NCBI GenBank assembly: GCA_047633055.1
Contig: JBLIEI010000016.1
Coordinates: forward strand, 1-64,000
Length of the DNA stretch: 64,000 nucleotides
Reading direction: 5' to 3'
Origin: CALJFL01 sp047633055
GTDB taxonomy: Bacteria > Pseudomonadota > Gammaproteobacteria > Pseudomonadales > Halieaceae
Shown: positions 53,591-64,000 of the stretch, in pieces
How positions within the stretch are numbered: the first letter of the stretch is position 1
How the letters are laid out: each line of letters starts with the position of its first letter
Notes under the pieces: generated by a model
Database searches by the model: none
What the model was told of the DNA's origin: nothing
The model's input: only the letters and a program-made list of their open reading frames with translations
Translations under genes and position numbers: made by a program

Positions 53591-53606
53591 TGCAGATTTG
53601 ATGCCA
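53591..53606 (-). promoter_or_regulatory. Sigma54 promoter of pilA
   Basis: On the minus strand TGGCATCAAATCTGCA matches TGGCAC-N5-TTGCA with correct GG-GC spacing (two mismatches). Initiation about 12 nt downstream would leave a leader of about 60 nt before pilA. PilR-dependent sigma54 control of pilA is established in Pseudomonas. Confidence 0.75.
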
Positions 53607-53745
53607 ACCTTAAGCCGCTTCGCTCGGGATTTATTTATATCATGTTTTTCAACAAGTTAACGTATAAATAGTATCGGGCTGAAGACGTCGCTACCGCCAC
53701 TAGAGGCGTCAAAAAAAACCACAAACTCGCCCCATGGGCGCAATA

Positions 53746-53760
53746 TGACAATATTTGTCA
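53746..53760. promoter_or_regulatory. Possible PilR upstream activating site
   Basis: TGACAA-TAT-TTGTCA, an inverted repeat whose arms contain TGTC, the core of described PilR half sites. It lies about 140 bp upstream of the pilA -24 element, a usual distance for an enhancer. Confidence 0.4.
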
Positions 53761-53982
53761 CTTTCCGTATCCTCGTCACGGATGCTGATATCGAGGTTGC
53801 GCCAAGTCATGGCGGGTTGGGTCAAGTCGACGGATCAACAGACCACAAATCGGCATTAATAACGATCCTTACCAAATCACCCGATAACTTGGCACTTAAC
53901 GCTGTTAGCTCTTGTCATCGCTAGTTATACTTTCCCCTGCGCTCGAATAACTAAAAGACCACCGGGAACAGGATTTTGCTGA

Positions 53983-55704
<1,722 letters not shown>

Positions 55705-55749
55705 TATTAAAACAGTGGATACGGATTTTGACCCGGGGCGGCTAGCAAG

Positions 55750-56967
55750 ATGGCAACAACAGCAAGGGGGGACACTTTTACTTGGAGTGGCAAAGACAAG
55801 AATGGCCGCGACTCAAAAGGGGAGATTGCAGCAGCCAGCCAGTCACTAGCCAGGGCTCAGTTGCGCAGGCAGGGCATTAAGCCAAGATCAGTCAGGAAAA
55901 AAGGCAAGCCCTTGTTCGGTAGTAAAGGCAAACCTGTCAAACCGGCCGATCTTGCTATTTTTACCCGCCAGTTAGCCACCATGATGAAAGCCGGCGTACC
56001 GCTGGTTCAAAGCTTCGATATTGTCGCCGAGGGACTTGACAAGGAAACCATGCGGGACTTGGTAACTGGCATCAAAAATGATGTCGCATCGGGAAGCGGA
56101 TTAGCGCCTTCTCTAGCGAAACATCCCCGACATTTTGATGATCTGTTCTGCAGCCTGGTAGCCTCCGGCGAAGCCTCGGGTACGCTGGAAGTGATGCTCG
56201 ATAGAGTTGCAACCTATAAGGAAAAAACGGAGCAGCTGAAAGCTAAAATTCGTAAGGCAATGACCTACCCAAGCGCGGTGATCGCTGTAGCCGTTATTGT
56301 AACCGCCATCCTGTTGATCAAAGTGGTCCCCACATTCGCAGCAACATTCAAGAATTTCGGCGGCGACTTACCCGCTTTTACGCTGTTCGTGGTTGGGCTA
56401 TCGGAGTTTGTACAAGCTTGGTGGTTCATCATTCTTATGGGTATGTTTGCGACCTTTTTTGCCTTTCGCGAATTCAAACTTCGATCCGTCAAGTTTTCTA
56501 AATTTCTCGACCGATTAGCGCTGAAGGCCCCAGTAGTAGGTAGTATCGTCCACGATGCAGTGGTAGCAAGGTTCTCAAGAACATTGGCGACCACTTTCGC
56601 TGCCGGTGTCCCGCTGGTTGAGGCTTTGGAATCTACTGCCGGAGCCGCAGGAAACTCCGTATACTCCAACGCTATCTTACAGATACGTGATGACGTCACC
56701 ACTGGCAATACCTTGTACCAGTCAATAAAATCCACTGGCCTGTTCCCAAGCATGTTGCTACAAATGGTCTCTATCGGTGAGGAGTCCGGCTCTCTGGACG
56801 AGATGCTCGATAATGTCGCCAACCACTATGAAGAGGCCGTAGATAACGCCGTAGACAGCCTCAGCTCTTTGATGGAACCACTCATCATGTCCATCCTCGG
56901 AGTGTTGGTAGGCGGCTTGATGATTGCCATGTATCTGCCCATCTTCATGCTCGGATCGGTGATCTGA
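55750..56967 (+). CDS. pilC: Type IV pilus platform protein
   Basis: A 405-residue polytopic platform protein, homologue of GspF, with two T2SSF domains (about 70-195 and 270-395) and three membrane spans. It has a Lys/Arg-rich N-terminal linker. PilC contacts PilB in the cytoplasm and passes pilins into the fibre. It lies 45 nt after pilB and 31 nt before pilD. The length equals the Pseudomonas protein closely. Confidence 0.96.
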   Translation: MATTARGDTFTWSGKDKNGRDSKGEIAAASQSLARAQLRRQGIKPRSVRKKGKPLFGSKGKPVKPADLAIFTRQLATMMKAGVPLVQSFDIVAEGLDKETMRDLVTGIKNDVASGSGLAPSLAKHPRHFDDLFCSLVASGEASGTLEVMLDRVATYKEKTEQLKAKIRKAMTYPSAVIAVAVIVTAILLIKVVPTFAATFKNFGGDLPAFTLFVVGLSEFVQAWWFIILMGMFATFFAFREFKLRSVKFSKFLDRLALKAPVVGSIVHDAVVARFSRTLATTFAAGVPLVEALESTAGAAGNSVYSNAILQIRDDVTTGNTLYQSIKSTGLFPSMLLQMVSIGEESGSLDEMLDNVANHYEEAVDNAVDSLSSLMEPLIMSILGVLVGGLMIAMYLPIFMLGSVI

Positions 56968-56998
56968 TTCAACCGCTTTATCCTATGGGGAAAAACAC

Positions 56999-57868
56999 TT
57001 GGTGTTTGAGGTCTACGAGCTACACCCCTGGTTTTTTTATGCCTGCATTCTACCCTTGGGTCTGATAGTAGGCAGTTTTTTAAACGTGGTGATCTATCGT
57101 CTGCCGCTAATGATGGAGTTACGCTGGCGACAGGACTGTTGCGAACTGCTGGAGGTAGGTCAGGGGCCAACGGATCCGCCCCTTAGCCTGTCCACGCCGA
57201 ACTCCCACTGTCCGCACTGTAAATCACCCGTTAAACCCTGGCAAAATATCCCCGTGGTCAGCTACTTGATCTTAGGCGGGAAGTGCGGCTGCTGCGAGAC
57301 AGCCATCTCGAGTCGTTATCCGGTCATAGAGATCTCTACTGCCGCCTTGACCGTATTAGTGGGCAGTCATTTTGGCGCATCCTGGGCTTTACTCGCCGCC
57401 ATGCTTTTCACCTGGTCGCTTATCGCGTTGACGATGATCGATGTCGACCATCAGTTATTGCCAGACGATATAACGTTGCCCCTGCTATGGCTGGGCCTGC
57501 TGTTCAATATTTTTGGCACATTCGCGACCTTACAGAGTGCAGTAATCGGCGCAATTTTTGGCTATCTCATATTGTGGTCGGTGTACTGGCTGTTTAAATT
57601 GCTGACCGGCAAAGAGGGTATGGGTTACGGTGATTTCAAACTACTGGCTGCCCTCGGTGCTTGGCTGGGCTGGCAGGCTTTACCGATCATCATCCTGATG
57701 TCTTCCCTGGTGGGTGCTGTCGTAGGTGTAGCGCTCATGGTCATCAAGCGTCGAGGCAAGGAGATACCCATACCTTTTGGCCCCTACCTTGCTGCTGCAG
57801 GCTTTATCAGCCTTATCTGGGGTGAGGAGATTATGAATCGGTATCTGCAAATGTCAGGTATTAACTGA
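56999..57868 (+). CDS. pilD: Prepilin peptidase / N-methyltransferase
   Basis: A 289-residue A24 peptidase with about 8 spans. The N-terminal methylase domain has two CxxC pairs (CPHC ... CGCC); catalytic Asp residues lie in MIDVDHQLLPDD and GMGYGDFKLL. It cleaves and methylates pilins. Being the only prepilin peptidase visible, it should also process GspG-K. TTG at 56999 has GGGG 8 nt ahead; GTG at 57002 is the alternative. Confidence 0.95.
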   Translation: MVFEVYELHPWFFYACILPLGLIVGSFLNVVIYRLPLMMELRWRQDCCELLEVGQGPTDPPLSLSTPNSHCPHCKSPVKPWQNIPVVSYLILGGKCGCCETAISSRYPVIEISTAALTVLVGSHFGASWALLAAMLFTWSLIALTMIDVDHQLLPDDITLPLLWLGLLFNIFGTFATLQSAVIGAIFGYLILWSVYWLFKLLTGKEGMGYGDFKLLAALGAWLGWQALPIIILMSSLVGAVVGVALMVIKRRGKEIPIPFGPYLAAAGFISLIWGEEIMNRYLQMSGIN

Positions 57869-58470
57869 TGGCGCTAATCATCGGTATCACCGGCGGTATT
57901 GGAAGTGGCAAATCGGCGGTAACGAATCGCTTTGAGGCATTTAATATTACCGTGGTTGACGCTGATAAAGTTGCGCGTACCATCGTTAAACCCGACCAAC
58001 CTGCTTTGAAAAAAATAGCAGAACACTTTGGAGCAGACATTTTGTTGGCAGATGGCTCACTTGATCGCGCTGCCCTGCGCGCAACGGTCTTTTCCCAGCC
58101 ACAGGAACGCCTCTGGCTAGAAGCATTGACCCATCCTCTGATTCGAGAAGAGATGCTCGCGCAACTAAAATCCTCCCGCTCGCCTTACACTATATTGAGT
58201 TCGCCGCTGCTGCTGGAGACCAGTCAAAAGTCGTTAGCCGAGCTCGTCATCGTGGTCGACGTACCTGAACAGTTACAACTTGAGCGCACGGTGCAACGGG
58301 ATAACAACGACGCAGATCAGGTGGGACGGATTATGGCTGCACAAATGTCTCGTTCAGATCGGCTGAAACTGGCGGACATCGTCATCGACAATTCTGGGGC
58401 ATTGGATAAATTAGACGAGTTAGTGCGGAGCCTACATAACCAGTTCCTGACCCGCGAAAAGAATAACTGA
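57868..58470 (+). CDS. coaE: Dephospho-CoA kinase
   Basis: A 200-residue kinase making CoA from dephospho-CoA. P-loop GITGGIGSGKSAV, DADKVAR, the HPLIREEM stretch and the RxxRD-like segment ERTVQRDNN are typical. Its ATG overlaps the pilD stop (TGATG), the same linkage as in Pseudomonas; the zapD/yacG genes usual after it are missing here. Confidence 0.95.
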   Translation: MALIIGITGGIGSGKSAVTNRFEAFNITVVDADKVARTIVKPDQPALKKIAEHFGADILLADGSLDRAALRATVFSQPQERLWLEALTHPLIREEMLAQLKSSRSPYTILSSPLLLETSQKSLAELVIVVDVPEQLQLERTVQRDNNDADQVGRIMAAQMSRSDRLKLADIVIDNSGALDKLDELVRSLHNQFLTREKNN

Positions 58471-58515
58471 CCAATTTGCCCGTTTTCCTACCGCTGTTAA
58501 CTATAAACCGGCACC

Positions 58516-58917
58516 TCAGCGATCCGCTAGTAGTACAGCAACGGCCTCGACTATAAGTGCATTTGCCTTAGGAAACTCGAATATTTTCAGTTGAGTTTCC
58601 GTAACCCATTCCAGAGGCTGCCCTTCCAACCCTTTAGGCTCACCACTGAATTCCTGAACCACATACACATCAAGCAACACTGCTTTATCGCCGTAGTCGT
58701 GGTGTACCTGGACGAGAGGGCTGGCAATACCGATGGTAATGCCTAACTCCTCCTGCAGCTCTCTCTGCAATGCGTGTCGAACAGTCTCTCCTGACTCCAC
58801 TTTACCGCCGGGGAATTCCCACAAACCGCCCTGATGCGCATTCTCGCCCCGGCGTGTAATAAGAATTCGGTTGACGCTGTCGAGAATGACGCCGACTGCA
58901 ACGTGAACCTCTTTCAT
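58516..58917 (-). CDS. mutT: 8-oxo-dGTP diphosphatase
   Basis: A 133-residue Nudix hydrolase with a full Nudix box from GGKVESGE through RELQEELG, and the MutT-like N-terminus VAVGVILDSVNRILITRR and WEFPGGK. It clears 8-oxo-dGTP to prevent transversions. There is no C-terminal thiamine-phosphate-synthase domain, unlike the Pseudomonas MutT fusion. The ATG directly follows the argJ stop with no spacer. Confidence 0.93.
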   Translation of the reverse strand: MKEVHVAVGVILDSVNRILITRRGENAHQGGLWEFPGGKVESGETVRHALQRELQEELGITIGIASPLVQVHHDYGDKAVLLDVYVVQEFSGEPKGLEGQPLEWVTETQLKIFEFPKANALIVEAVAVLLADR

Positions 58918-60144
58918 TCAGCTACGATACTCAGCGTTGATTCGAACATAGTCGTATGAAAAGTCGGTAGTCCACACCTTAACCTCATTCGCTCCGCGAT
59001 TAAGCTCCACCCGAATGGTGATTTCTTCAGGAGCCATGGCGGCAACGCCCTGCTCCTCCGTGTAACTGGCCGCTCGACAACCGCCCTCCGCGATCAACAC
59101 GTCGTTGAGGTACAGAGCTATCAGAGACACATTCAGATTATCGACCTCTGCCCGTCCAATCGCAGCCAGTAGCCGCCCCCAGTTAGGGTCGCTGGCGAAC
59201 AGTGCGGTTTTGACCAACGGTGAGTGAGCGATGGTAAATGCGACATCCAGACACTCCTGCTCGCTGGCACCACTGCTTACTTGCACCGTCACAAACTTGC
59301 TGGCACCCTCCCCATCTTTGACCAATGCCAGAGCCAGCTGCTGACAAACGTCCAACACCGCTTCGCGCAGGGCTCGGTAAAGGACACCCTCATAACTCAC
59401 CAGCTCAGCATTCCCAGCCTTGCCCGTTGCCAATAAAACACAGGCGTCATTGGTGGAGGTATCGCCGTCGACAGTAATGCGATTAAACGACAGATCGACG
59501 GCATCACTGAGTATGCTCTGTAAGACCTCCGGGGAAACAGCGGCATCGGTAGCGAGGTAGCCGAGCATGGTGGCCATATTGGGCCGAATCATGCCCGCGC
59601 CTTTAGCTATTCCCGTTACGGTGTATTCAACCCCGGCGCACAAAAATGTCCGCGACGCGCCCTTGGGCCGCGTGTCTGTTGTCAGTATCCCGATCGCCGC
59701 ATCCGCCCAGCCATGGTCGGAAAGCGCAGCCACCGCCGATGGTATGGCCTGTTCAATAATTGCCACCGGCAAGGGCTCACCGATAACTCCCGTCGAAAAT
59801 GGCAGTACTTGCGTAACTTCACAGCCAGTCGCTTTAGCCACCGAGCTGAGGCAGGCCCTGGCATCATCAATACCAGGCTGTCCTGTACCAGCATTGGCGT
59901 TGCCGGTGTTAACCAGTAAATATCGAGGCTGTCGATTACAGGATTGTAGATTCTGTCGCGCTACGGTGACGGGGGCGGCGCAGAACGCATTTTGAGTAAA
60001 GACCCCGGCACAGTGACTACCCGGACTTGCCTCCAGCAAGACTAAATCCGGTTTGCCGACGGTTTTGATTCCCGCGGATACCGTTCCAAGGCGTATGCCA
60101 GCAACCGGACAAAGTGCTGGCAATCTATCTTTACCCACCGCCAT
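58918..60144 (-). CDS. argJ: Bifunctional glutamate N-acetyltransferase / amino-acid acetyltransferase
   Basis: A 408-residue ArgJ, an autoprocessing Ntn-type enzyme of arginine synthesis. The processing site Ala-Thr in MATMLGYLATD is intact; GAGMIRPN and the C-terminal YVRINAEYRS are family-typical. It recycles acetyl from N-acetylornithine to glutamate. ATG 60144 has AGAGG 9 nt ahead; further upstream extension overlaps secA and is rejected. It follows secA by 16 nt. Confidence 0.95.
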   Translation of the reverse strand: MAVGKDRLPALCPVAGIRLGTVSAGIKTVGKPDLVLLEASPGSHCAGVFTQNAFCAAPVTVARQNLQSCNRQPRYLLVNTGNANAGTGQPGIDDARACLSSVAKATGCEVTQVLPFSTGVIGEPLPVAIIEQAIPSAVAALSDHGWADAAIGILTTDTRPKGASRTFLCAGVEYTVTGIAKGAGMIRPNMATMLGYLATDAAVSPEVLQSILSDAVDLSFNRITVDGDTSTNDACVLLATGKAGNAELVSYEGVLYRALREAVLDVCQQLALALVKDGEGASKFVTVQVSSGASEQECLDVAFTIAHSPLVKTALFASDPNWGRLLAAIGRAEVDNLNVSLIALYLNDVLIAEGGCRAASYTEEQGVAAMAPEEITIRVELNRGANEVKVWTTDFSYDYVRINAEYRS

Positions 60145-60160
60145 CGTTACACGCCTCTCA

Positions 60161-62872
60161 TCACAATTTGCCGTGGCACTGCTTGTACTTCTTACCACTG
60201 CCACAGGGACAGGGATCATTACGACCTACTTTTGGCTGCTGCCGAGTGAAGGTCTGCGGCGTCTCTGCAGCTGCCTGCGGCTCCCCGGGTGGGCCGTCCT
60301 GAGTTAGACCGGATGCGCTCGGATGCTCAAAAGCCAGCTTTTCACGCTGAGCCTCTTCACGACGGCGTTGTTCGATCAGGGCTGATTCGTCCTGACGCTG
60401 TATTTGCACGTGGCTCAGAAATTTGATGACTTCATGTTTGAGGGTAGTTAGCAGCTCTTCAAACAACGCGAAAGACTCGCGCTTGTACTCCTGCTTGGGG
60501 TTCTTCTGCGCGTAGGCACGCAAATGTATGCCCTGGCGCAGATGGTCCATTGTCGCCAAGTGCTCTTTCCAAAGAGTATCCAAAACTTGTAGCATGATTT
60601 GCTTTTCGATCTTGCGCATATCAGCCCCGACCGATTCGCTTTTGCGATCATAAGCCTGCTGTACCTCTATTCGAATTTTCTCCCGCAGCGCCTCCTCGTG
60701 CAGCGAATCGTCGGTATCCAGCCATTGTTGAAGGGGCAGTGACACCGCAAACTCTGCCTCCAGTTGCTTTTCCAGACCAGAAATATCCCACTGCTCCTCG
60801 ACGCTCATTGGCGGAATAAAACCGTCAACAGCCTCATTTACTACGTCTTCGCGGATCGCCGTGATGCTCTCAGAAATGTCCGTCTCAGTCAGCAAATCGC
60901 TACGCTGTTGATAGACAATCTGCCGTTGATCGTTGGCCACATCGTCGTATTCAAGTAACTGCTTGCGGATATCGAAGTTGCGACCCTCGACCTTGCGCTG
61001 TGCTTTTTCGATAGCGTTAGTGACCATACGGTGTTCAATCGCCTCGCCCTTCTCCATCCCCAAAGCCTGCATAAAGCTTTTGACACGGTCGGACGCGAAG
61101 ATACGCATCAAATTATCTTCCAGCGACAGATAAAAGCGAGATACGCCCGGGTCACCCTGGCGGCCAGACCGACCGCGCAATTGGTTGTCGATACGGCGAG
61201 ACTCATGTCTTTCCGTCCCAAGAATGTGTAACCCACCTGCTGCCAGTACTTGCTGCTGACGCTGCTTCCAGTCGGCTTTAATTTCATCTTGGCGTCCTTC
61301 GCTGATCTCACCTGCTGCGGCAATTTCCGCCTCCAGATTACCGCCCAGTACGATGTCGGTTCCGCGGCCAGCCATATTGGTCGCAATCGTTACCACCCCC
61401 GGTCTACCAGCCTGCGCAATAATTTCAGCTTCCTGTTCGTGATACTTTGCATTCAGTACTTTGTGTTCAACGCCTCCCTTGCGAAACCGCAACGACAATT
61501 CTTCCGAAGTCTCCACCGACGCAGTACCGACCAGCACCGGTGCACCGCTCTCCATGCATTCCTTCACATCGCTGACAATCGCATCAAACTTTTCTTCCCG
61601 GGTGAGGTAGACAAGGTCATTCATATCATCACGCTTTTGTTCCACATTGGTCGGAATAACCAGCACTTCCAAACCATAAATCTGACGGAATTCGAACGCT
61701 TCGGTATCAGCGGTGCCGGTCATGCCGGCTAGTTTTCCATAGATGCGGAAGTAATTTTGAAACGTTGTTGAGGCAAGTGTCTGGCTCTCACTTTGGATAG
61801 AAACCCCTTCCTTAGCCTCGATCGCCTGGTGCAGGCCCTCGGACAAGCGACGTCCCGCCATCGTACGGCCTGTATGTTCATCAATCAGCACCACCTGACC
61901 GTCCTGCACAATGTACTCAACGTCACGATGGAACAACGCCTGGGCGCGCAGGCCAGAGTAAACGTGGTGGAGGAGATTCAAGTTGGTGGCTGCATAGAGA
62001 CTCTCGCCCTCATCAAGCAGGCCTTCTGCAACCAACAATCCCTCAATAAACTCGTGCCCCTCTTCGTTCAATTCGACTTGGCGCTGCTTCTCGTCGATGG
62101 TGAAGTGGCCACCGTCTTCCTCCGTATACGGCTTTAACAGCGGTACCAGTTTATTGATCCGCTTGTAGAGTTCAGAGCTGTCCTCGGAGGCACCGGAAAT
62201 AATCAACGGTGTTCGTGCCTCATCGATCAGGATCGAATCCACCTCATCGACAATCGCAAAACTTAACGAGCCCTGCATACGGTCTTCCAGGCTGAAGGCC
62301 ATATTGTCGCGCAGATAGTCAAAACCGAACTCATTGTTGGTGCCGTAAACGATGTCTGCGCTATAAGCGTCACGCTTCTCCTGCTGGCTCTGACCCGAGC
62401 GAATTACGCCAGCAGAGATTCCCAAATAGTTATACAGCGGACTCATCCAATGTGCGTCACGACTGGCCAGATAGTCATTGACCGTTATCAGATGAACACT
62501 GTTACCCGTCAATGCGTTGAGATAGGCGGGTAGTGTCGCCGCCAGGGTTTTACCTTCGCCGGTACGCATTTCGGCAATTTTGCCCTCGTATAGCGCCATG
62601 CCGCCAATCATTTGCACATCGAAATGACGCATACCCAGAGATCGCTGACCCGCTTCGCGAACCACCGCAAAGGCCTCAGGTAGCAGTGAATCGAGCGATG
62701 CACCCTCTTCCAGCCGCTGTCGGAATTCGCCGGTCTTGGCGGACAACTGTTCGTGTGAGAGCTCCTGTAGAGACTCCTCCAGGGCGTTGATTTTTTTCAC
62801 AACCTTGCCCATGCGTTTGAGCTCACGATCATTGCGGCTACCAAACACTGTCTTCAAAACACTATTCATCAT
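60161..62872 (-). CDS. secA: Preprotein translocase ATPase SecA
   Basis: A 903-residue DEAD-like motor of Sec export. Walker A MRTGEGKTLAATLP, VDEVDSILIDEARTPL, PPXD and helical scaffold domains, then a variable linker and the C-terminal zinc-binding CPCGSGKKYKQCHG that binds SecB. E. coli SecA has 901 residues. No secM-like leader is visible ahead of it. It starts MM; either ATG is possible. Confidence 0.97.
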   Translation of the reverse strand: MMNSVLKTVFGSRNDRELKRMGKVVKKINALEESLQELSHEQLSAKTGEFRQRLEEGASLDSLLPEAFAVVREAGQRSLGMRHFDVQMIGGMALYEGKIAEMRTGEGKTLAATLPAYLNALTGNSVHLITVNDYLASRDAHWMSPLYNYLGISAGVIRSGQSQQEKRDAYSADIVYGTNNEFGFDYLRDNMAFSLEDRMQGSLSFAIVDEVDSILIDEARTPLIISGASEDSSELYKRINKLVPLLKPYTEEDGGHFTIDEKQRQVELNEEGHEFIEGLLVAEGLLDEGESLYAATNLNLLHHVYSGLRAQALFHRDVEYIVQDGQVVLIDEHTGRTMAGRRLSEGLHQAIEAKEGVSIQSESQTLASTTFQNYFRIYGKLAGMTGTADTEAFEFRQIYGLEVLVIPTNVEQKRDDMNDLVYLTREEKFDAIVSDVKECMESGAPVLVGTASVETSEELSLRFRKGGVEHKVLNAKYHEQEAEIIAQAGRPGVVTIATNMAGRGTDIVLGGNLEAEIAAAGEISEGRQDEIKADWKQRQQQVLAAGGLHILGTERHESRRIDNQLRGRSGRQGDPGVSRFYLSLEDNLMRIFASDRVKSFMQALGMEKGEAIEHRMVTNAIEKAQRKVEGRNFDIRKQLLEYDDVANDQRQIVYQQRSDLLTETDISESITAIREDVVNEAVDGFIPPMSVEEQWDISGLEKQLEAEFAVSLPLQQWLDTDDSLHEEALREKIRIEVQQAYDRKSESVGADMRKIEKQIMLQVLDTLWKEHLATMDHLRQGIHLRAYAQKNPKQEYKRESFALFEELLTTLKHEVIKFLSHVQIQRQDESALIEQRRREEAQREKLAFEHPSASGLTQDGPPGEPQAAAETPQTFTRQQPKVGRNDPCPCGSGKKYKQCHGKL

Positions 62873-62951
62873 TACGATTTAATACCTGAGAAATACGCGG
62901 GTGCCCCGGACCAGAGAAACCGGGTTGATTCACAGCCTAATTAGGGATAGT

Positions 62952-63881
62952 TCAGCGCTGTGTGCGGCGAACGTAACTCGATGGATCGACCGGGCGGCCG
63001 TGTTTATACACTTCAAAATGAACGTGAGCGCCGGTGGAACGGCCGCTTGAACCCATGAGGGCGATGGGTTCACCCTTGCGGACCACGTCGCCAGCGACGA
63101 CCAGATTTTCCTTATTGTGAGCGTAGCGGGTAACAAAGCCATCGCCGTGGGAGATCTCGACCATTTCCCCGTAACCGGACTGGGTACCTGTCCAAGTGAC
63201 CACCCCGCCGGCAACTGCGATGATATTAGTGCCCTCTTTACCAGCAAAGTCGATACCTTCGTGCATGGCGGGCTTGCCAGTGAAGGGGTCCGTGCGCTGA
63301 CCGAAATAGGACGATATCCAGCCTTTTTCCGCGGGACGGCCTGAGAGCCAGGACTGATCCTCGAGATTGCGATTAGTCAGCAGTGACGCCAAAATCTCTA
63401 ACTGCTGTTCACGATCACTTATGCGTCTTTCAAAGGCACCGATTTCCTGAACTACATCAAATTCCTGAAAATCGACATTAAATTCTCCCCCGATAGGGCC
63501 ACCAATCGCGGGTGGCTGGCTGAAATCGAACTCGCCGCCATCCAATTTAGCCATCGCTGTAATGTGCTCACCGAGCGCATCCAGCCGGGTCATCCGCGCC
63601 TGAAATTCAGCAAGGCTAAGAGTCATACCCTGCAATTTACTTTCGGCTTGGCTCTGCAGAAGGGCCAACTGTTGGGCCTGGGTCTCCAAAGCATCTTCCA
63701 GTGTATCTAAAGCAGTTCCCCGTAATGAGCGGGTCTCATTCTCCTGTCCTGCCAAATAGCCGGCAGCAATCATGCCCAGCGGAAGCCCAAGGCAGCACAG
63801 GGATAGCAGCGCACGGGACCACCGCCCGAGTTCTATGGAGCGCGATTCGCCGCACTTGCGATTAATGAGAATGATCTTCAT
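62952..63881 (-). CDS. M23/LytM-type metallopeptidase, membrane-anchored
   Basis: A 309-residue protein: N-terminal anchor (about 22-45), coiled coil (about 60-110 and 145-165), and LytM domain (about 190-300). Zinc ligands lie in MHEGIDFAG (HxxxD) and HVHFE; GYGEMVEISHGDG is typical. It could cleave peptidoglycan cross-bridges or regulate amidases. The same neighbour of secA is seen in Pseudomonas. ATG 63881 is preferred to TTG 63887. Confidence 0.92.
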   Translation of the reverse strand: MKIILINRKCGESRSIELGRWSRALLSLCCLGLPLGMIAAGYLAGQENETRSLRGTALDTLEDALETQAQQLALLQSQAESKLQGMTLSLAEFQARMTRLDALGEHITAMAKLDGGEFDFSQPPAIGGPIGGEFNVDFQEFDVVQEIGAFERRISDREQQLEILASLLTNRNLEDQSWLSGRPAEKGWISSYFGQRTDPFTGKPAMHEGIDFAGKEGTNIIAVAGGVVTWTGTQSGYGEMVEISHGDGFVTRYAHNKENLVVAGDVVRKGEPIALMGSSGRSTGAHVHFEVYKHGRPVDPSSYVRRTQR

Positions 63882-63979
63882 TAGCAATTAGATGATGCAA
63901 TTTGGCCGCGAACTATGCCATAAAGACCTCAAAATTGCCATTTGAGGACTCAGAACCCAGTCGTAAACGGAGGAAATAC

Positions 63980-64000
63980 TTGGAAAAGTGGGTAATTCAG
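63980..64000 (+). CDS. Possible start of a divergent gene (partial)
   Basis: GGAGG (63969-63973) lies 6 nt before TTG at 63980, opening a frame (MEKWVIQ) that runs off the right edge. Seven codons are too few to identify it. In Pseudomonas a DUF721 (DciA-like) gene occupies this place; that is context only. Confidence 0.35.

Larger units (their letters stand above)
53521..53982. other. pilA-pilB divergent intergenic region
   Basis: 462 nt without a gene. It holds the pilA sigma54 promoter (53591-53606) and a TGACAA/TTGTCA inverted repeat (53746-53760). A TATACT at about 53926-53931 could be the -10 of pilB, but no matching -35 is clear. There is no tRNA here, although tRNA-Thr adjoins pilA in some Pseudomonas. 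Confidence 0.7.

Noticed and set aside
53521..53982. tRNA-Thr beside pilA
   Set aside because: No cloverleaf or TTCGA loop found in the intergenic region.
62873..62951. SecM-type arrest leader in front of secA
   Set aside because: The 79 nt contain no suitable frame or arrest motif.

Overview
This 64 kb window is chromosomal DNA of a gammaproteobacterium, most likely a marine member of the Cellvibrionales/Pseudomonadales (Halieaceae- or Spongiibacteraceae-like). That placement is an inference. It rests on the T2SS and type IV pilus gene orders, the Pseudomonas-like run ampE-ampD-nadC ... pilA-pilB-pilC-pilD-coaE-mutT-argJ-secA, and accessory genes typical of marine oligotrophs (TonB-dependent vitamin uptake, SDR/ketosteroid-isomerase-like/EthD genes). 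No tRNA, rRNA, insertion sequence, prophage or CRISPR array is visible.

Layout. 1-5.4 kb: the end of a probable von Willebrand A-type protein, a membrane J-domain protein, a hypothetical protein, an EthD-domain protein, two short-chain dehydrogenases, a DUF1499 protein and a ketosteroid-isomerase-like protein. 5.4-8.1 kb: an 8-unit, 10-bp tandem repeat and a CRP-like site upstream of a two-gene c-di-GMP module (HD-GYP lacking the HD dyad, then degenerate GGDEF + intact EAL) and a small membrane peptide. 8.2-13.1 kb: cardiolipin synthase, NSS transporter, Xaa-Pro aminopeptidase, rubredoxin. 13.1-24.6 kb: a complete type II secretion operon gspCDEFGHIJKLMN (minus strand). 24.7-28.7 kb: ATP sulfurylase, APS kinase, a small membrane protein, beta-carbonic anhydrase and a GAF/degenerate-GGDEF protein.

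28.8-32.8 kb: a thiamine salvage operon. A sigma70-like promoter and a TPP riboswitch with a hairpin that can bury the Shine-Dalgarno precede a TonB receptor, a YkoF-like thiamine-binding protein, a PnuC/PnuT transporter and a choline/thiamine-kinase-like phosphotransferase. 32.8-39.5 kb: yajQ, panE, a YhhN protein, then a Ser/Thr kinase translationally coupled to an FHA-sigma54 activator, then ampE and ampD. 39.6-48 kb: nadC, an RraA-like protein, acyl-CoA dehydrogenase with a divergent LysR regulator, malate synthase G, alanine dehydrogenase and a divergent Lrp regulator. 48-58.5 kb: a DPM/GtrB-type glycosyltransferase and two paralogous GT-C-like membrane/TPR proteins directly downstream of pilA, then pilBCD and coaE. 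58.5-64 kb: mutT, argJ, secA, a LytM-type M23 peptidase and perhaps the first codons of a divergent gene.

How the parts fit. Envelope traffic dominates: T2SS and type IV pili probably share the single prepilin peptidase PilD, SecA feeds both, and several c-di-GMP-related proteins may modulate them. The strongest candidate for an undescribed system is the pilA-linked glycosylation locus (47966-53520). Next come the kinase/FHA-sigma54 pair and the thiamine operon's two-state riboswitch.
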